Source: Candidatus Microgenomates bacterium
Lineage (GTDB): Bacteria > Patescibacteriota > Microgenomatia > Levybacterales > JACOYD01
Direction of reading: 5' to 3'
Length of the DNA stretch: 14,245 nucleotides
NCBI GenBank assembly: GCA_016182055.1
Contig: JACOYD010000050.1
Span: 1 to 14,245, forward strand
The notes below the pieces were generated by a model. The model searched no databases, was not told the origin of the DNA, and saw nothing but the letters and a program-made list of their open reading frames with translations. Every line of letters begins with the position of its first letter. Position 1 is the first letter of the stretch. This document shows positions 7,674 through 13,159 of this stretch, one piece after another. A program made the position numbers and the translations under genes.

Positions 7674-7847
7674 TTACTGTCCCCAGTCTTCCTCTACCTT
7701 TGGCGCTTCTTTCAAAACAACATCTTTTTGATTAATACTTCCCACTTCCAGGCGATTTTTACATTCCGTACAGGTAATAATTTCCGCCACCTCGATATTG
7801 TTGCTAAGCGTAATATTTGCATCGCATATTGGGCATTGAGCCTGCAT
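7674..7847 (-). CDS. lysW: Amino-group carrier protein LysW, with C-terminal Gln
   Basis: A 57-residue acidic carrier that protects the amino group of aminoadipate and presents intermediates to LysX, LysY, LysZ and LysJ. It has a zinc-ribbon pair of CxxC motifs (C5-C8 and C26-C29). It ends in EEDWGQ, where characterised homologues end in EDWGE and use the side-chain carboxyl of the final Glu as attachment point. The last sense codon is CAG followed by TAA, so Gln is encoded unless the base is wrong. The start is fixed by an AAGGGGGTG ribosome site 7 nt upstream. The gene is first in the operon, 27 nt after the attenuator terminator and 4 nt before lysX. Identity is certain from motifs and context; how the Gln is used is not known. 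Confidence 0.95.
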   Translation of the reverse strand: MQAQCPICDANITLSNNIEVAEIITCTECKNRLEVGSINQKDVVLKEAPKVEEDWGQ

Positions 7848-7873
7848 AAAATGACACCCCCTTCCAAATCAAC

Positions 7874-7896
7874 AAAAAACCCCTTTTATAAGGGGT
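7874..7896 (-). terminator. Intrinsic terminator (attenuator) in the lysW leader
   Basis: On the minus strand, a 7-bp stem (ACCCCTT 7896-7890 with AAGGGGT 7885-7879) closes a 4-nt loop, and six T follow (7879-7874). It ends 27 nt before the lysW start codon and inside the operon's transcript, so it can only be regulatory. Its 5' arm can alternatively pair with the upstream antiterminator segment. Confidence 0.85.
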
Positions 7897-7959
7897 GTTT
7901 GTTTTTTGTTGGCTATTTTTGTTTTTCTACAACAACAAGCACCCCCGTTAACAACGGGG
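7892..7959 (-). promoter_or_regulatory. Competing hairpins of the lysine attenuator
   Basis: Segment 1 (CCCCGTT, 7959-7953) pairs with segment 2 (AACGGGG, 7949-7943) in a 7-bp hairpin with a 3-nt loop. Segment 2 extended (7945-7934, GGGGTGCTTGTT) can instead pair with segment 3 (7903-7892, AACAAACACCCC) at 11 of 12 positions, which would destroy the terminator stem. A ribosome stalled on the leader peptide's last lysine codons (7965-7960) would cover segment 1 and free segment 2. One that reaches the stop codon (7950-7948) would cover segment 2. This matches trp-type attenuation; the pairing was found by eye and not energy-minimised. Confidence 0.78.
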
Positions 7960-8004
7960 CTTCTTGACTTCCTTCTTTTGAAGTAAAGAAACTGTGCCTA
8001 TCAT
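7948..8004 (-). CDS. Lysine-rich leader peptide of the lys operon
   Basis: An 18-codon frame, MIGTVSLLQKKEVKKPRC, starts at ATG 8004 and stops with TAA at 7950-7948 inside the first leader hairpin. Four of its nine C-terminal codons are lysine (AAG AAG, then AAG AAG at 7965-7960). It lies directly between the promoter and the attenuator of lysWXYZJ-lysS. No Shine-Dalgarno is present. The ATG is 6 nt beyond the proposed -10 hexamer, so it is probably translated from a leaderless mRNA. Its role would be to sense charged tRNA-Lys by ribosome stalling; the peptide itself probably has no function. Confidence 0.78.
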   Translation of the reverse strand: MIGTVSLLQKKEVKKPRC

Positions 8005-8010
8005 ATACTA

Positions 8011-8039
8011 TATTTAACAGACTTTATTCTAATTGTCAA
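8011..8039 (-). promoter_or_regulatory. Promoter of the lys operon
   Basis: On the minus strand a consensus -35 TTGACA (8039-8034) is followed 17 bp later by TAAATA (8016-8011). The -10 match is weak, and an overlapping TATAGT a few bases downstream has a better sequence but a 21-bp spacer. The box CTTGACAATTAG is shared base for base with the lon promoter. The predicted start of transcription falls at or next to the leader-peptide ATG. greA ends 15 nt upstream without a terminator, so read-through from greA is also possible. Confidence 0.65.
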
Positions 8040-8054
8040 GAGAAACCACTTAAA

Positions 8055-8534
8055 TTATTTAATGTCTACAACGGCATAGATAATTTTTCCTGCCGGCGCT
8101 TCTACTTCTGCTTTTTCTCCCACCTTTTTCCCCAGAAGGGCTTTTCCCAAAGGAGAGTCGTGGGAAATTTTTTTGTTAATCGGGTCTGCTTCCCATTCGC
8201 CCACCACGGTAAACGTTTCTTTTTTGCCTTTAACGGTCAGCGTTACCTGTGAGCCGAGCTTGACGTGATTGTTAGACTTGGTTTCGCGAATAATTTTGGC
8301 GTTTTTAATAAGCTCTTCCAGCTCCTCAATTCGTCCGTCAATAAAGGACAGTTCTTCGCGGGCCGAGGCGTATTCGGAGTTTTCCGACAAATCGCCCTGG
8401 CTTCGGGCCACAGCAATACGCTCCACCGCCTGGGGCCGCTTGGTCTCGCTAAGCTCCTTGTGCTCTTTTTGCAGGGCGGAAAAACCCTCACGGGTTAAGA
8501 AAATTTCCTTCTTTTCGTTATTTTTCATATCCAT
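8055..8534 (-). CDS. greA: Transcription elongation factor GreA
   Basis: A 159-residue protein that binds in the secondary channel of RNA polymerase and stimulates cleavage of backtracked RNA. It has the N-terminal coiled-coil with the acidic tip GDLSENSEY (D48 and E51 correspond to the catalytic acidic residues) and the C-terminal FKBP-like domain ending in HDSPLGKALLGKKVGE and a short tail. An upstream in-frame extension to 8675 is rejected because it would cross the promoter, the leader terminator and a GGAAG ribosome site. ATG 8534 is 5 nt after that site; ATG 8528 is an alternative. It has its own promoter and leader terminator and lies just upstream of the lys operon on the same strand. 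Confidence 0.92.
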   Translation of the reverse strand: MDMKNNEKKEIFLTREGFSALQKEHKELSETKRPQAVERIAVARSQGDLSENSEYASAREELSFIDGRIEELEELIKNAKIIRETKSNNHVKLGSQVTLTVKGKKETFTVVGEWEADPINKKISHDSPLGKALLGKKVGEKAEVEAPAGKIIYAVVDIK

Positions 8535-8544
8535 ACAATCTTCC

Positions 8545-8574
8545 AAAAAAAAACTCCACCAACGCTTGGGGGAG
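8545..8574 (-). terminator. Intrinsic terminator inside the greA leader
   Basis: On the minus strand CTCC-C-CCAA, loop GCG, then TTGG-T-GGAG forms a 9-position stem with one mismatch (8574-8554), followed by nine T (8553-8545). It lies between the greA promoter (8608-8636) and the greA start (8534), so most transcripts could stop after about 55 nt. E. coli greA has a comparable leader terminator producing short RNAs (GraL); homology is not implied. Confidence 0.75.
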
Positions 8575-8607
8575 GAATTGGCAGGCAGTTTTATTCTGTT
8601 AGAGGGT

Positions 8608-8636
8608 AATATACAACAAATAGCTTCGCTTGTCAA
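8608..8636 (-). promoter_or_regulatory. greA promoter
   Basis: TTGACA (8636-8631) and TATATT (8613-8608) are separated by 17 bp on the minus strand, a near-consensus sigma-70 promoter. Transcription should begin near 8601, giving a leader of about 65 nt that contains the terminator hairpin. Its -35 overlaps the -35 of the opposing tRNA-Glu promoter. Confidence 0.8.
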
Positions 8637-8658
8637 TAGAGAGAAAGTGGAGTAAAAT
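8630..8658 (+). promoter_or_regulatory. tRNA-Glu promoter
   Basis: TTGTCA (8630-8635) and TAAAAT (8653-8658) lie 17 bp apart on the plus strand, each one mismatch from consensus. The tRNA begins 22 nt downstream of the -10. The shared palindrome TTGTCAA (8630-8636) serves as -35 for both directions, so the two promoters should compete for polymerase. Confidence 0.75.
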
Positions 8659-8680
8659 AGCCGTAGGTCTAACAAAGCTT

Positions 8681-8753
8681 GGCCCCATCGTCTAGCGGCC
8701 TAGGACACCAGGTTCTCATCCTGGTAACCGGGGTTCAAATCCCCGTGGGGTCA
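8681..8753 (+). tRNA. tRNA-Glu (anticodon CTC)
   Basis: A complete cloverleaf of 73 nt. The acceptor GGCCCCA pairs with TGGGGTC (one G-T pair). The anticodon stem CCAGG/CCTGG encloses loop TTCTCAT with anticodon CTC, reading GAG. The T-arm is CGGGG-TTCAAAT-CCCCG and the discriminator is A at 8753. CCA is not encoded (ACTG follows), so a CCA-adding enzyme is needed. The AT-rich accessory island begins directly after it. Confidence 0.95.
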
Positions 8754-8764
8754 CTGAAAATTTG

Positions 8765-8795
8765 TAGCTTGCAACCTTTCAGGTTGCCGCACAAA
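8765..8795 (+). repeat. 31-bp palindromic intergenic repeat, copy 1
   Basis: The element begins TAGCTTGC and has a 7-bp stem GCAACCT/AGGTTGC with a 3-nt loop, then a conserved tail CGCACAAA. It lies 11 nt after tRNA-Glu and 8 nt before the membrane-protein gene. No T-run follows the stem on either strand, so it is not a standard terminator. Other copies: 9246-9276 and 10380-10410, same orientation. Confidence 0.85.
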
Positions 8796-8803
8796 AAATA
8801 CAT

Positions 8804-9226
8804 ATGATACTAACACAATCTATTACTTTTAAACTTATAAGAATTGTTGGGTTTATACTAGGATTAATACTTTTATTAATTGGGCTAATATTTATAGCAA
8901 CTGGTCTTCTTAATTTAGAAGAAACCAACAATCAAATATCTGGAATTTATGGAATCTTCTCAATAACGTGGTCAATCTTCTTTATATCGTTATTTTTGTT
9001 AATGAGCTTTTTCCTGATGTGGCCATATTCTCAACTCAAAACTGCAGAGCATTCTTTGTTATTCTTCCGTGCATTTCTAATAAACTCAATAATCTTCTTA
9101 TTTATTTTAGTAACCAGTGAAAGTCAAAACGTTTTCATTGTGAATGCTTTTGTAATTGCAGTCATAGGCCTAAATGTTTGGGTTAACTATTGCAATTATA
9201 AAAAAACATGCTTAATTAAAAATTAG
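8804..9226 (+). CDS. Small four-helix membrane protein, unknown function
   Basis: A 140-residue very hydrophobic product with about four transmembrane segments at residues 10-35, 48-75, 85-106 and 109-127. A short lysine-containing C-terminal tail (NYKKTCLIKN) probably faces the cytoplasm. I recognise no family motif. It begins 8 nt after a palindromic repeat, with no Shine-Dalgarno and no clear promoter of its own, so it may be expressed from the tRNA-Glu transcript. Base composition is distinctly AT-rich, like the rest of this island. The start at 8804 is the first in-frame ATG. Confidence 0.65.
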   Translation: MILTQSITFKLIRIVGFILGLILLLIGLIFIATGLLNLEETNNQISGIYGIFSITWSIFFISLFLLMSFFLMWPYSQLKTAEHSLLFFRAFLINSIIFLFILVTSESQNVFIVNAFVIAVIGLNVWVNYCNYKKTCLIKN

Positions 9227-9245
9227 TGATGATTTGAGGAAAGAT

Positions 9246-9276
9246 TAGCTTGCAACCTTAAAGGTTGCCGCACAAA
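9246..9276 (+). repeat. 31-bp palindromic intergenic repeat, copy 2
   Basis: Identical to copy 1 except in the loop region, where CTTTCAG is CTTAAAG. The change keeps the palindrome (GCAACCTT/AAGGTTGC). It lies 19 nt after the membrane-protein stop and before the Fic promoter. Confidence 0.85.
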
Positions 9277-9290
9277 CACAAAAGTTCTCC

Positions 9291-9331
9291 TTGTAAATCG
9301 TCTAATATTCGTCTATAATACGTCTACATGT
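9291..9331 (+). promoter_or_regulatory. fic promoter with three tandem 11-bp repeats
   Basis: TTGTAA (9291-9296) and a perfect TATAAT (9314-9319) are 17 bp apart, and the ATG follows 8 nt after the -10, so the mRNA should be leaderless. CGTCTA recurs at 9299, 9310 and 9321, exactly every 11 bp, covering the spacer, the -10 region and the start codon. Repeats on one DNA face suggest an operator for a cooperative regulator, possibly the Fic protein's own winged helix. Promoter reading is firm; operator function is inferred. Confidence 0.68.
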
Positions 9332-10362
9332 TCCAACCAAAGTATATGATAACCGATCGTCTTCTAGGTAATATTAAGAGAATTAACGCTTTGGTAAACG
9401 AATTAAACAATAGAAGATTTCCTCATATTGTATTAGTAGAACTTGAAAGAACTGCTAGAGCTGTTTCAACTTACGCTTCAACTAGTATCGAAGGTAATCC
9501 TCTTCCTTTAACCGAAGTTAAAAAAATTCTCAAATCTAAGCCTGATCATATTAGAGACAGTGAAAGAGAAGTTTTGAACTATAACCAGGCGCTTCAGTAC
9601 CTCAATAAAGAACTCGAAAAAGGGCAAGTAAAATTATCTCTTGATCTGATATTAAGAATTCGAAAGCAAGTGACAGTTGAACTATTGCCTAAATTTGAAT
9701 CAGGAAAATTACGGGACAAACCAGTAGTTGTAAATGACCCAAGAACTAGAAAAATTATATATTTACCTCCTGATATAAAAGATGTAAGGAGACTTATAGA
9801 AAGCCTCATTGAGTTTGTAAATAGTAACCGAGATGAAATTGATCCGCTTATTTTAGCTGGTATTTTTCACAAGCAAATGGTAATTATTCATCCTTTTATG
9901 GACGGGAACGGAAGAACAACCCGCCTTGCTACCAAAGTTCTTTTGGCTGAAATGGGATTGAATACTTTTAATCTATTTAGTTTTGAGAATTATTACAATA
10001 AAAATGTCACTAGATATTTTCAAACCGTAGGAGAGTTGGGAAATTATTATGAACTACTGGACAAAATTGATTTTACTTCATGGCTGGAATACTTTACAGA
10101 AGGAATAATTGATGAGCTGTTAAGAGTTCAAGAACTGCTTCCTGAAATTGGAATAAGTCCAGAAACTAAATTGGAATCTTATCACCTAAAAATACTTGAG
10201 TTTATAAAAGAAAAAGGATTTATTACCGATCGGGACTATGCAAAACTAGTTGATCGGGCAAAAGCCACAAGGGCGCTTGATTTTAAAAAGTTAATAAATT
10301 TAGGTTTAATTACAAGAAAAGGCAAAGGCAAAGCAACTTACTATGTTTTGAAGGAAAAATAG
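9328..10362 (+). CDS. Class II Fic protein (AMP-transferase) with C-terminal winged helix
   Basis: A 344-residue Fic-domain protein, a family that usually transfers AMP from ATP to hydroxyl side chains of target proteins. The core motif HPFMDGNGRTTR (188-199) is intact, including catalytic H188, D192 and the GNGR anion-binding loop. An N-terminal inhibitory motif S51-T-S-I-E55-G matches the (S/T)xxxE(G/N) consensus, placing the helix before the Fic fold (class II), so activity is self-restrained. The flap region includes KIIYLPP (142-148). Residues 285-343 form a winged helix-turn-helix, suggesting DNA binding and self-control. Neighbours do not reveal a target or an antitoxin; the inhibitory helix is built in. 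It lies in the repeat-separated AT-rich island and has its own promoter. Confidence 0.9.
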   Translation: MFQPKYMITDRLLGNIKRINALVNELNNRRFPHIVLVELERTARAVSTYASTSIEGNPLPLTEVKKILKSKPDHIRDSEREVLNYNQALQYLNKELEKGQVKLSLDLILRIRKQVTVELLPKFESGKLRDKPVVVNDPRTRKIIYLPPDIKDVRRLIESLIEFVNSNRDEIDPLILAGIFHKQMVIIHPFMDGNGRTTRLATKVLLAEMGLNTFNLFSFENYYNKNVTRYFQTVGELGNYYELLDKIDFTSWLEYFTEGIIDELLRVQELLPEIGISPETKLESYHLKILEFIKEKGFITDRDYAKLVDRAKATRALDFKKLINLGLITRKGKGKATYYVLKEK

Positions 10363-10379
10363 TTATGTATTTTATTACA

Positions 10380-10410
10380 TAGCTTGTAACCTTTCAGGTT
10401 GCCGCACAAA
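10380..10410 (+). repeat. 31-bp palindromic intergenic repeat, copy 3
   Basis: Matches copy 1 at all but one position (GCAACC to GTAACC, leaving a G-T pair in the stem). It lies 17 nt after the fic stop and before the promoter of the coiled-coil gene. Confidence 0.85.
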
Positions 10411-10450
10411 TACAGAAATCATTTACGGCTTATTCGCAAAAAATATCCTC

Positions 10451-10480
10451 TTGAAAAATGGTAGGCATCGATAGTATAGT
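10451..10480 (+). promoter_or_regulatory. Promoter of the coiled-coil gene
   Basis: TTGAAA (10451-10456) and TATAGT (10475-10480) are 18 bp apart. The ATG follows after 6 nt, so transcription should start at or next to the start codon; no Shine-Dalgarno is present. Confidence 0.65.
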
Positions 10481-10486
10481 AACTCT

Positions 10487-10786
10487 ATGTTAACGAAAAC
10501 TGATTTATCTCAAATTAGAAAAATCATCCGGGAAGAAGTAGAAAATGAGGCTCAATCAATCAAAGATGAATTGCGCAGCGAAATTAAAATGTCAATGATT
10601 AGGACGCATAGCGAGATCAAAGACCTTAAAGACAAAGTTAAAAACTTAGAAATTAGAATTACCCGAATGCACAATGAACTCAAAAAAGAGATTAGAATTG
10701 TTGCAGATTTCCTTGACAGAGATCATTTACGGCTACAAAAACGCGTGCAAATAATTGAACATCACATCGGAATTTCTCCGTCTTAA
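10487..10786 (+). CDS. Short coiled-coil protein, unknown function
   Basis: A 99-residue, highly charged protein predicted to be almost wholly helical. Heptad-like spacing of I, L, V and M runs from about residue 5 to 92 (for example IKDLKDKVKNLEIRITRMH, 44-62). It has no signal peptide, no membrane helix and no catalytic motif. It may oligomerise or act as a structural adaptor; I do not assign a function. Its TAA stop overlaps the stop of lon on the opposite strand in the shared TTAA (10783-10786). Confidence 0.68.
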   Translation: MLTKTDLSQIRKIIREEVENEAQSIKDELRSEIKMSMIRTHSEIKDLKDKVKNLEIRITRMHNELKKEIRIVADFLDRDHLRLQKRVQIIEHHIGISPS

Positions 10787-13129
10787 TCAACCGGGGGGCT
10801 TACGGCATGAAGAACCGGTCTGGGGGTTTCCAGAGGCTCGGCAATAGTGTGAGTCGGCAAGGCTTTTTTAAGGGCTACTTTTAATACCTCATCCATGTGG
10901 GAAACAAAAATAAAGTGAAGATCACGCAGCACATTTTTGGGAATATCTTCCAAATCCTTTTTATTATCTTTGGGTAAAATAACCGTATTTAGTCCGGCGC
11001 GGTGGGCGGCAATGACTTTTTCCTTAACTCCGCCAATTTCCAGCACCCGGCCCCTAAGCGTTACCTCTCCCGTCATGCCCACTTTGCGCACGGCGGGAAT
11101 TTTAGTAAGTGCCGAAACAATGGCGCTGGTTATGGCAATGCCGGCCGACGGTCCGTCTTTGGGTACTGCTCCCTCCGGTACATGAACGTGTACGTCAATT
11201 TTTTGATAGAAGCGCTCTGGCAGTCCAAGCGCCCGGGCCCGGGCTCGAATGTAGAATAAGCTGACCGCGGCCGGGCATCAGAGCTACTTCAATAAAAAGC
11301 ACATCCCCTCCTGCCTCGGTCCAGGCCAGGCCGGTGGTCATACCCACCTCGTCCTTTTTCTCGGCCAGTGTGGCGGTGTATTTGAAAGGACCCAGGAATT
11401 TGTGAAGCATCGGCGTTGTTGTTTTAACAAGATTTTTTTCTCCTTCGGCTATCATTTTGGCTACTTTTCTAAAAACCGCCGCTATTTCCCGCTCCAAATT
11501 TCGCACGCCCGCTTCTCTGGTATAGCGCCTGATAATTGTATGAAGCGCCTCGTCTGTTATCTCTACCTGTTCCTTTTTAAGTCCGTGGGCTTCCCGCTGT
11601 TTATTTATCAAAAAATCACGGGCGATATGGAACTTTTCTTCCTCGGTGTAGCCGGGGAAATGAATAACTTCCAGTCTGTCGCGAAGGGCCGGAGGAATGG
11701 TATCCAAAACATTGGCGGTGGTGATAAACATTACATCGGAAAGATCAAAAGCAACTTCCAAATAATGATCGGAGAATTGATTATTTTGTTCGGGGTCAAG
11801 TGCTTCCAGAAGAGCTGCGGAGGGATCTCCTCGAAAATCGGCCCCCACTTTGTCTATTTCATCAAGCATAAAGACGGGGTTTTTGGTATTGGCATCTTTG
11901 ATGCCTTGAATGATGCGGCCGGGCAAAGCACCCACGTAAGTTCTTCTGTGTCCTCGAATTTCTGCCTCATCTCTAATTCCTCCCAAAGACACCCGGACAA
12001 ATTTTCGTCCCAGGGAACGGGCAATGGACTTGCCAATAGAGGTTTTTCCCACCCCGGGCGGACCGACAAAACAAAGAATTGGGCCTTTCATCTTGCCGGC
12101 CAGCTTATGCACTGCCAGATATTCCACCACCCGCTCTTTTATTTTCTTTAACCCATAATGATCCTCATCCAAAATCTTCTCTGCCGCTTTGATATCAACA
12201 TTGTTTGAACTTTTCACATTCCACGGCAACATCACTAACCAGTCCAGATAGTTGCGAATGTAGCCGGCCTCCGGATTGTAGGGAGTCATCTGTGCCAGCT
12301 TTTTTAACTCTTTTCTGGCTTTCTCTTCCACCTCCGGTGGCATAGCGGCTTTTTTGATTTTAGCCAACAGCTCCTGCTGTTCTCCTCCCTCACCCTCATG
12401 CCCCAGTTCCTTTTCAATAGTTTTGAGCCGCTCGCGCAAAATGGCCTCCCGGGCTCCCTTTTCAAACCGCTCTTCCGTTTTACTGACAATTTTTCGCTCA
12501 ATTTCCAGCACTTTTATTTCCTTGGAAAGATAGAAAGCGATTTTTTCAAGGCGGGCTTTGACATCAAGCGTTTCTAAAAGCTCCTGTTTTTCTTCCGGTT
12601 TGATATCCAGAGTTGAGGAAATCTGATCGGCCAGCTCATTGGAAGATAAACCAGACATGATATTCATAAAAGCCAGAAAATCTGCCGATTTACCCAACTG
12701 CATGGCCCGGCGAAATTCACCGGTTAAGTGGTTGCAGAGGGCTTTTACTTCTTCCGAATCCGCCATTTCTTCTTTAATTTCCACAATTTTGGCCAATAGA
12801 TAAGGACCTTCTGTTTCAAAACCGATGATTTTGATTCTGGATAAACCCCGCACTAAAGCGTTTATTTCTCCATCCGTTCTAAGCATCCGTTCTATGTGAG
12901 ATAAGGTACCTACGCTATACAAATCTTCCGGTTTGGGATCATTTTCTTTGGGATTTTTCTGAAGGACAAAGACAATAGTTCGCTCGCGGCTAAAAGAGGC
13001 TTCTATGGCTGATAAGCTTTTGGGCCGGCCAAAGGTAAGTACCGATTCCGTATGGGGAAATATGACACCGTCGCGGATCGGCACTACCGGCACAATTTTT
13101 TCTTCTTCCGATTTAAGTATTATCGACAT
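10783..13129 (-). pseudogene. lon: ATP-dependent protease Lon, interrupted by deletion/frameshift
   Basis: Lon degrades misfolded and regulatory proteins as a hexamer. From the start at 13129 the first frame encodes the N-terminal substrate domain (about 10-200), a coiled-coil linker, Walker A GPPGVGKT (356-363), Walker B LDEID (421-425) and the start of the protease domain up to EVALMPGRGQLIL. It then runs out of frame to a stop at 11195. The rest of the protease domain continues in another frame open from about 11277 to 10783. That part includes VPEGAVPKDGPSAG (catalytic Ser codon 11148-11146), GMTGEVTLRGRVLEIGG and VKEK with the catalytic Lys. About 17 residues normally lying between these parts (the GQLGDVMKES-type helix) are absent, so this is a deletion that also shifts the frame, not a single-base slip. 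As read, no active protease is made; real loss versus assembly error is unresolved. The promoter carries a CIRCE element. Confidence 0.85.
11231..11276. other. GC-rich palindromic site at the lon breakpoint
   Basis: The junction between the two lon frames lies among a perfect 14-bp palindrome GCCCGGGCCCGGGC (11231-11244) and a second GC block, CCGCGGCCGGGC (11265-11276), in an otherwise AT-leaning region. Such structure favours deletion by slipped replication and also sequencing or assembly loss. Confidence 0.6.
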
Positions 13130-13137
13130 AATGTTTC

Positions 13138-13159
13138 ATGGTGAGCGTAGTCGAACCAT
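13138..13159. repeat. Small palindromic repeat, copy 2 (lon leader)
   Basis: Arms ATGGT and ACCAT enclose core GAGCGTAGTCGA, differing from copy 1 (3668-3689) by one base in the core and by compensated changes in the arms. It fills most of the short lon leader between the promoter and the start codon, where no Shine-Dalgarno is visible, so the hairpin could affect translation. Confidence 0.65.

Noticed and set aside
8535..8675. In-frame upstream extension of greA beginning near 8675
   Set aside because: It would translate the greA promoter and leader terminator, and GreA length and the GGAAG ribosome site fit a start at 8534 or 8528.
8765..8795. Integron attC site or intrinsic terminator
   Set aside because: The core triplets do not match the RYYYAAC/GTTRRRY pair of attC, no integrase is present, and there is no T-run after the stem on either strand.
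8681..8795. Attachment-site duplication of the tRNA-Glu 3' end
   Set aside because: The tRNA 3' sequence does not recur elsewhere in the window, so site-specific integration is not supported.
8765..10410. CRISPR array
   Set aside because: Only three repeats, with gene-sized and unequal spacing and genes in between; no cas genes.
10418..10734. 13-bp direct repeat ATCATTTACGGCT before and within the coiled-coil gene
   Set aside because: A single shared 13-mer in about 14 kb of AT-leaning sequence is near chance expectation and has no further structure.
10783..11091. Separate 102-residue gene starting at GTG 11091
   Set aside because: It is the C-terminal protease part of Lon; the same frame is open upstream to about 11277 and encodes the missing conserved Lon sequence including the catalytic serine.
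11402..12151. 249-residue plus-strand open frame inside lon
   Set aside because: It lies wholly opposite the highly conserved Lon ATPase domain, has no ribosome site and resembles no family; it is a shadow frame.
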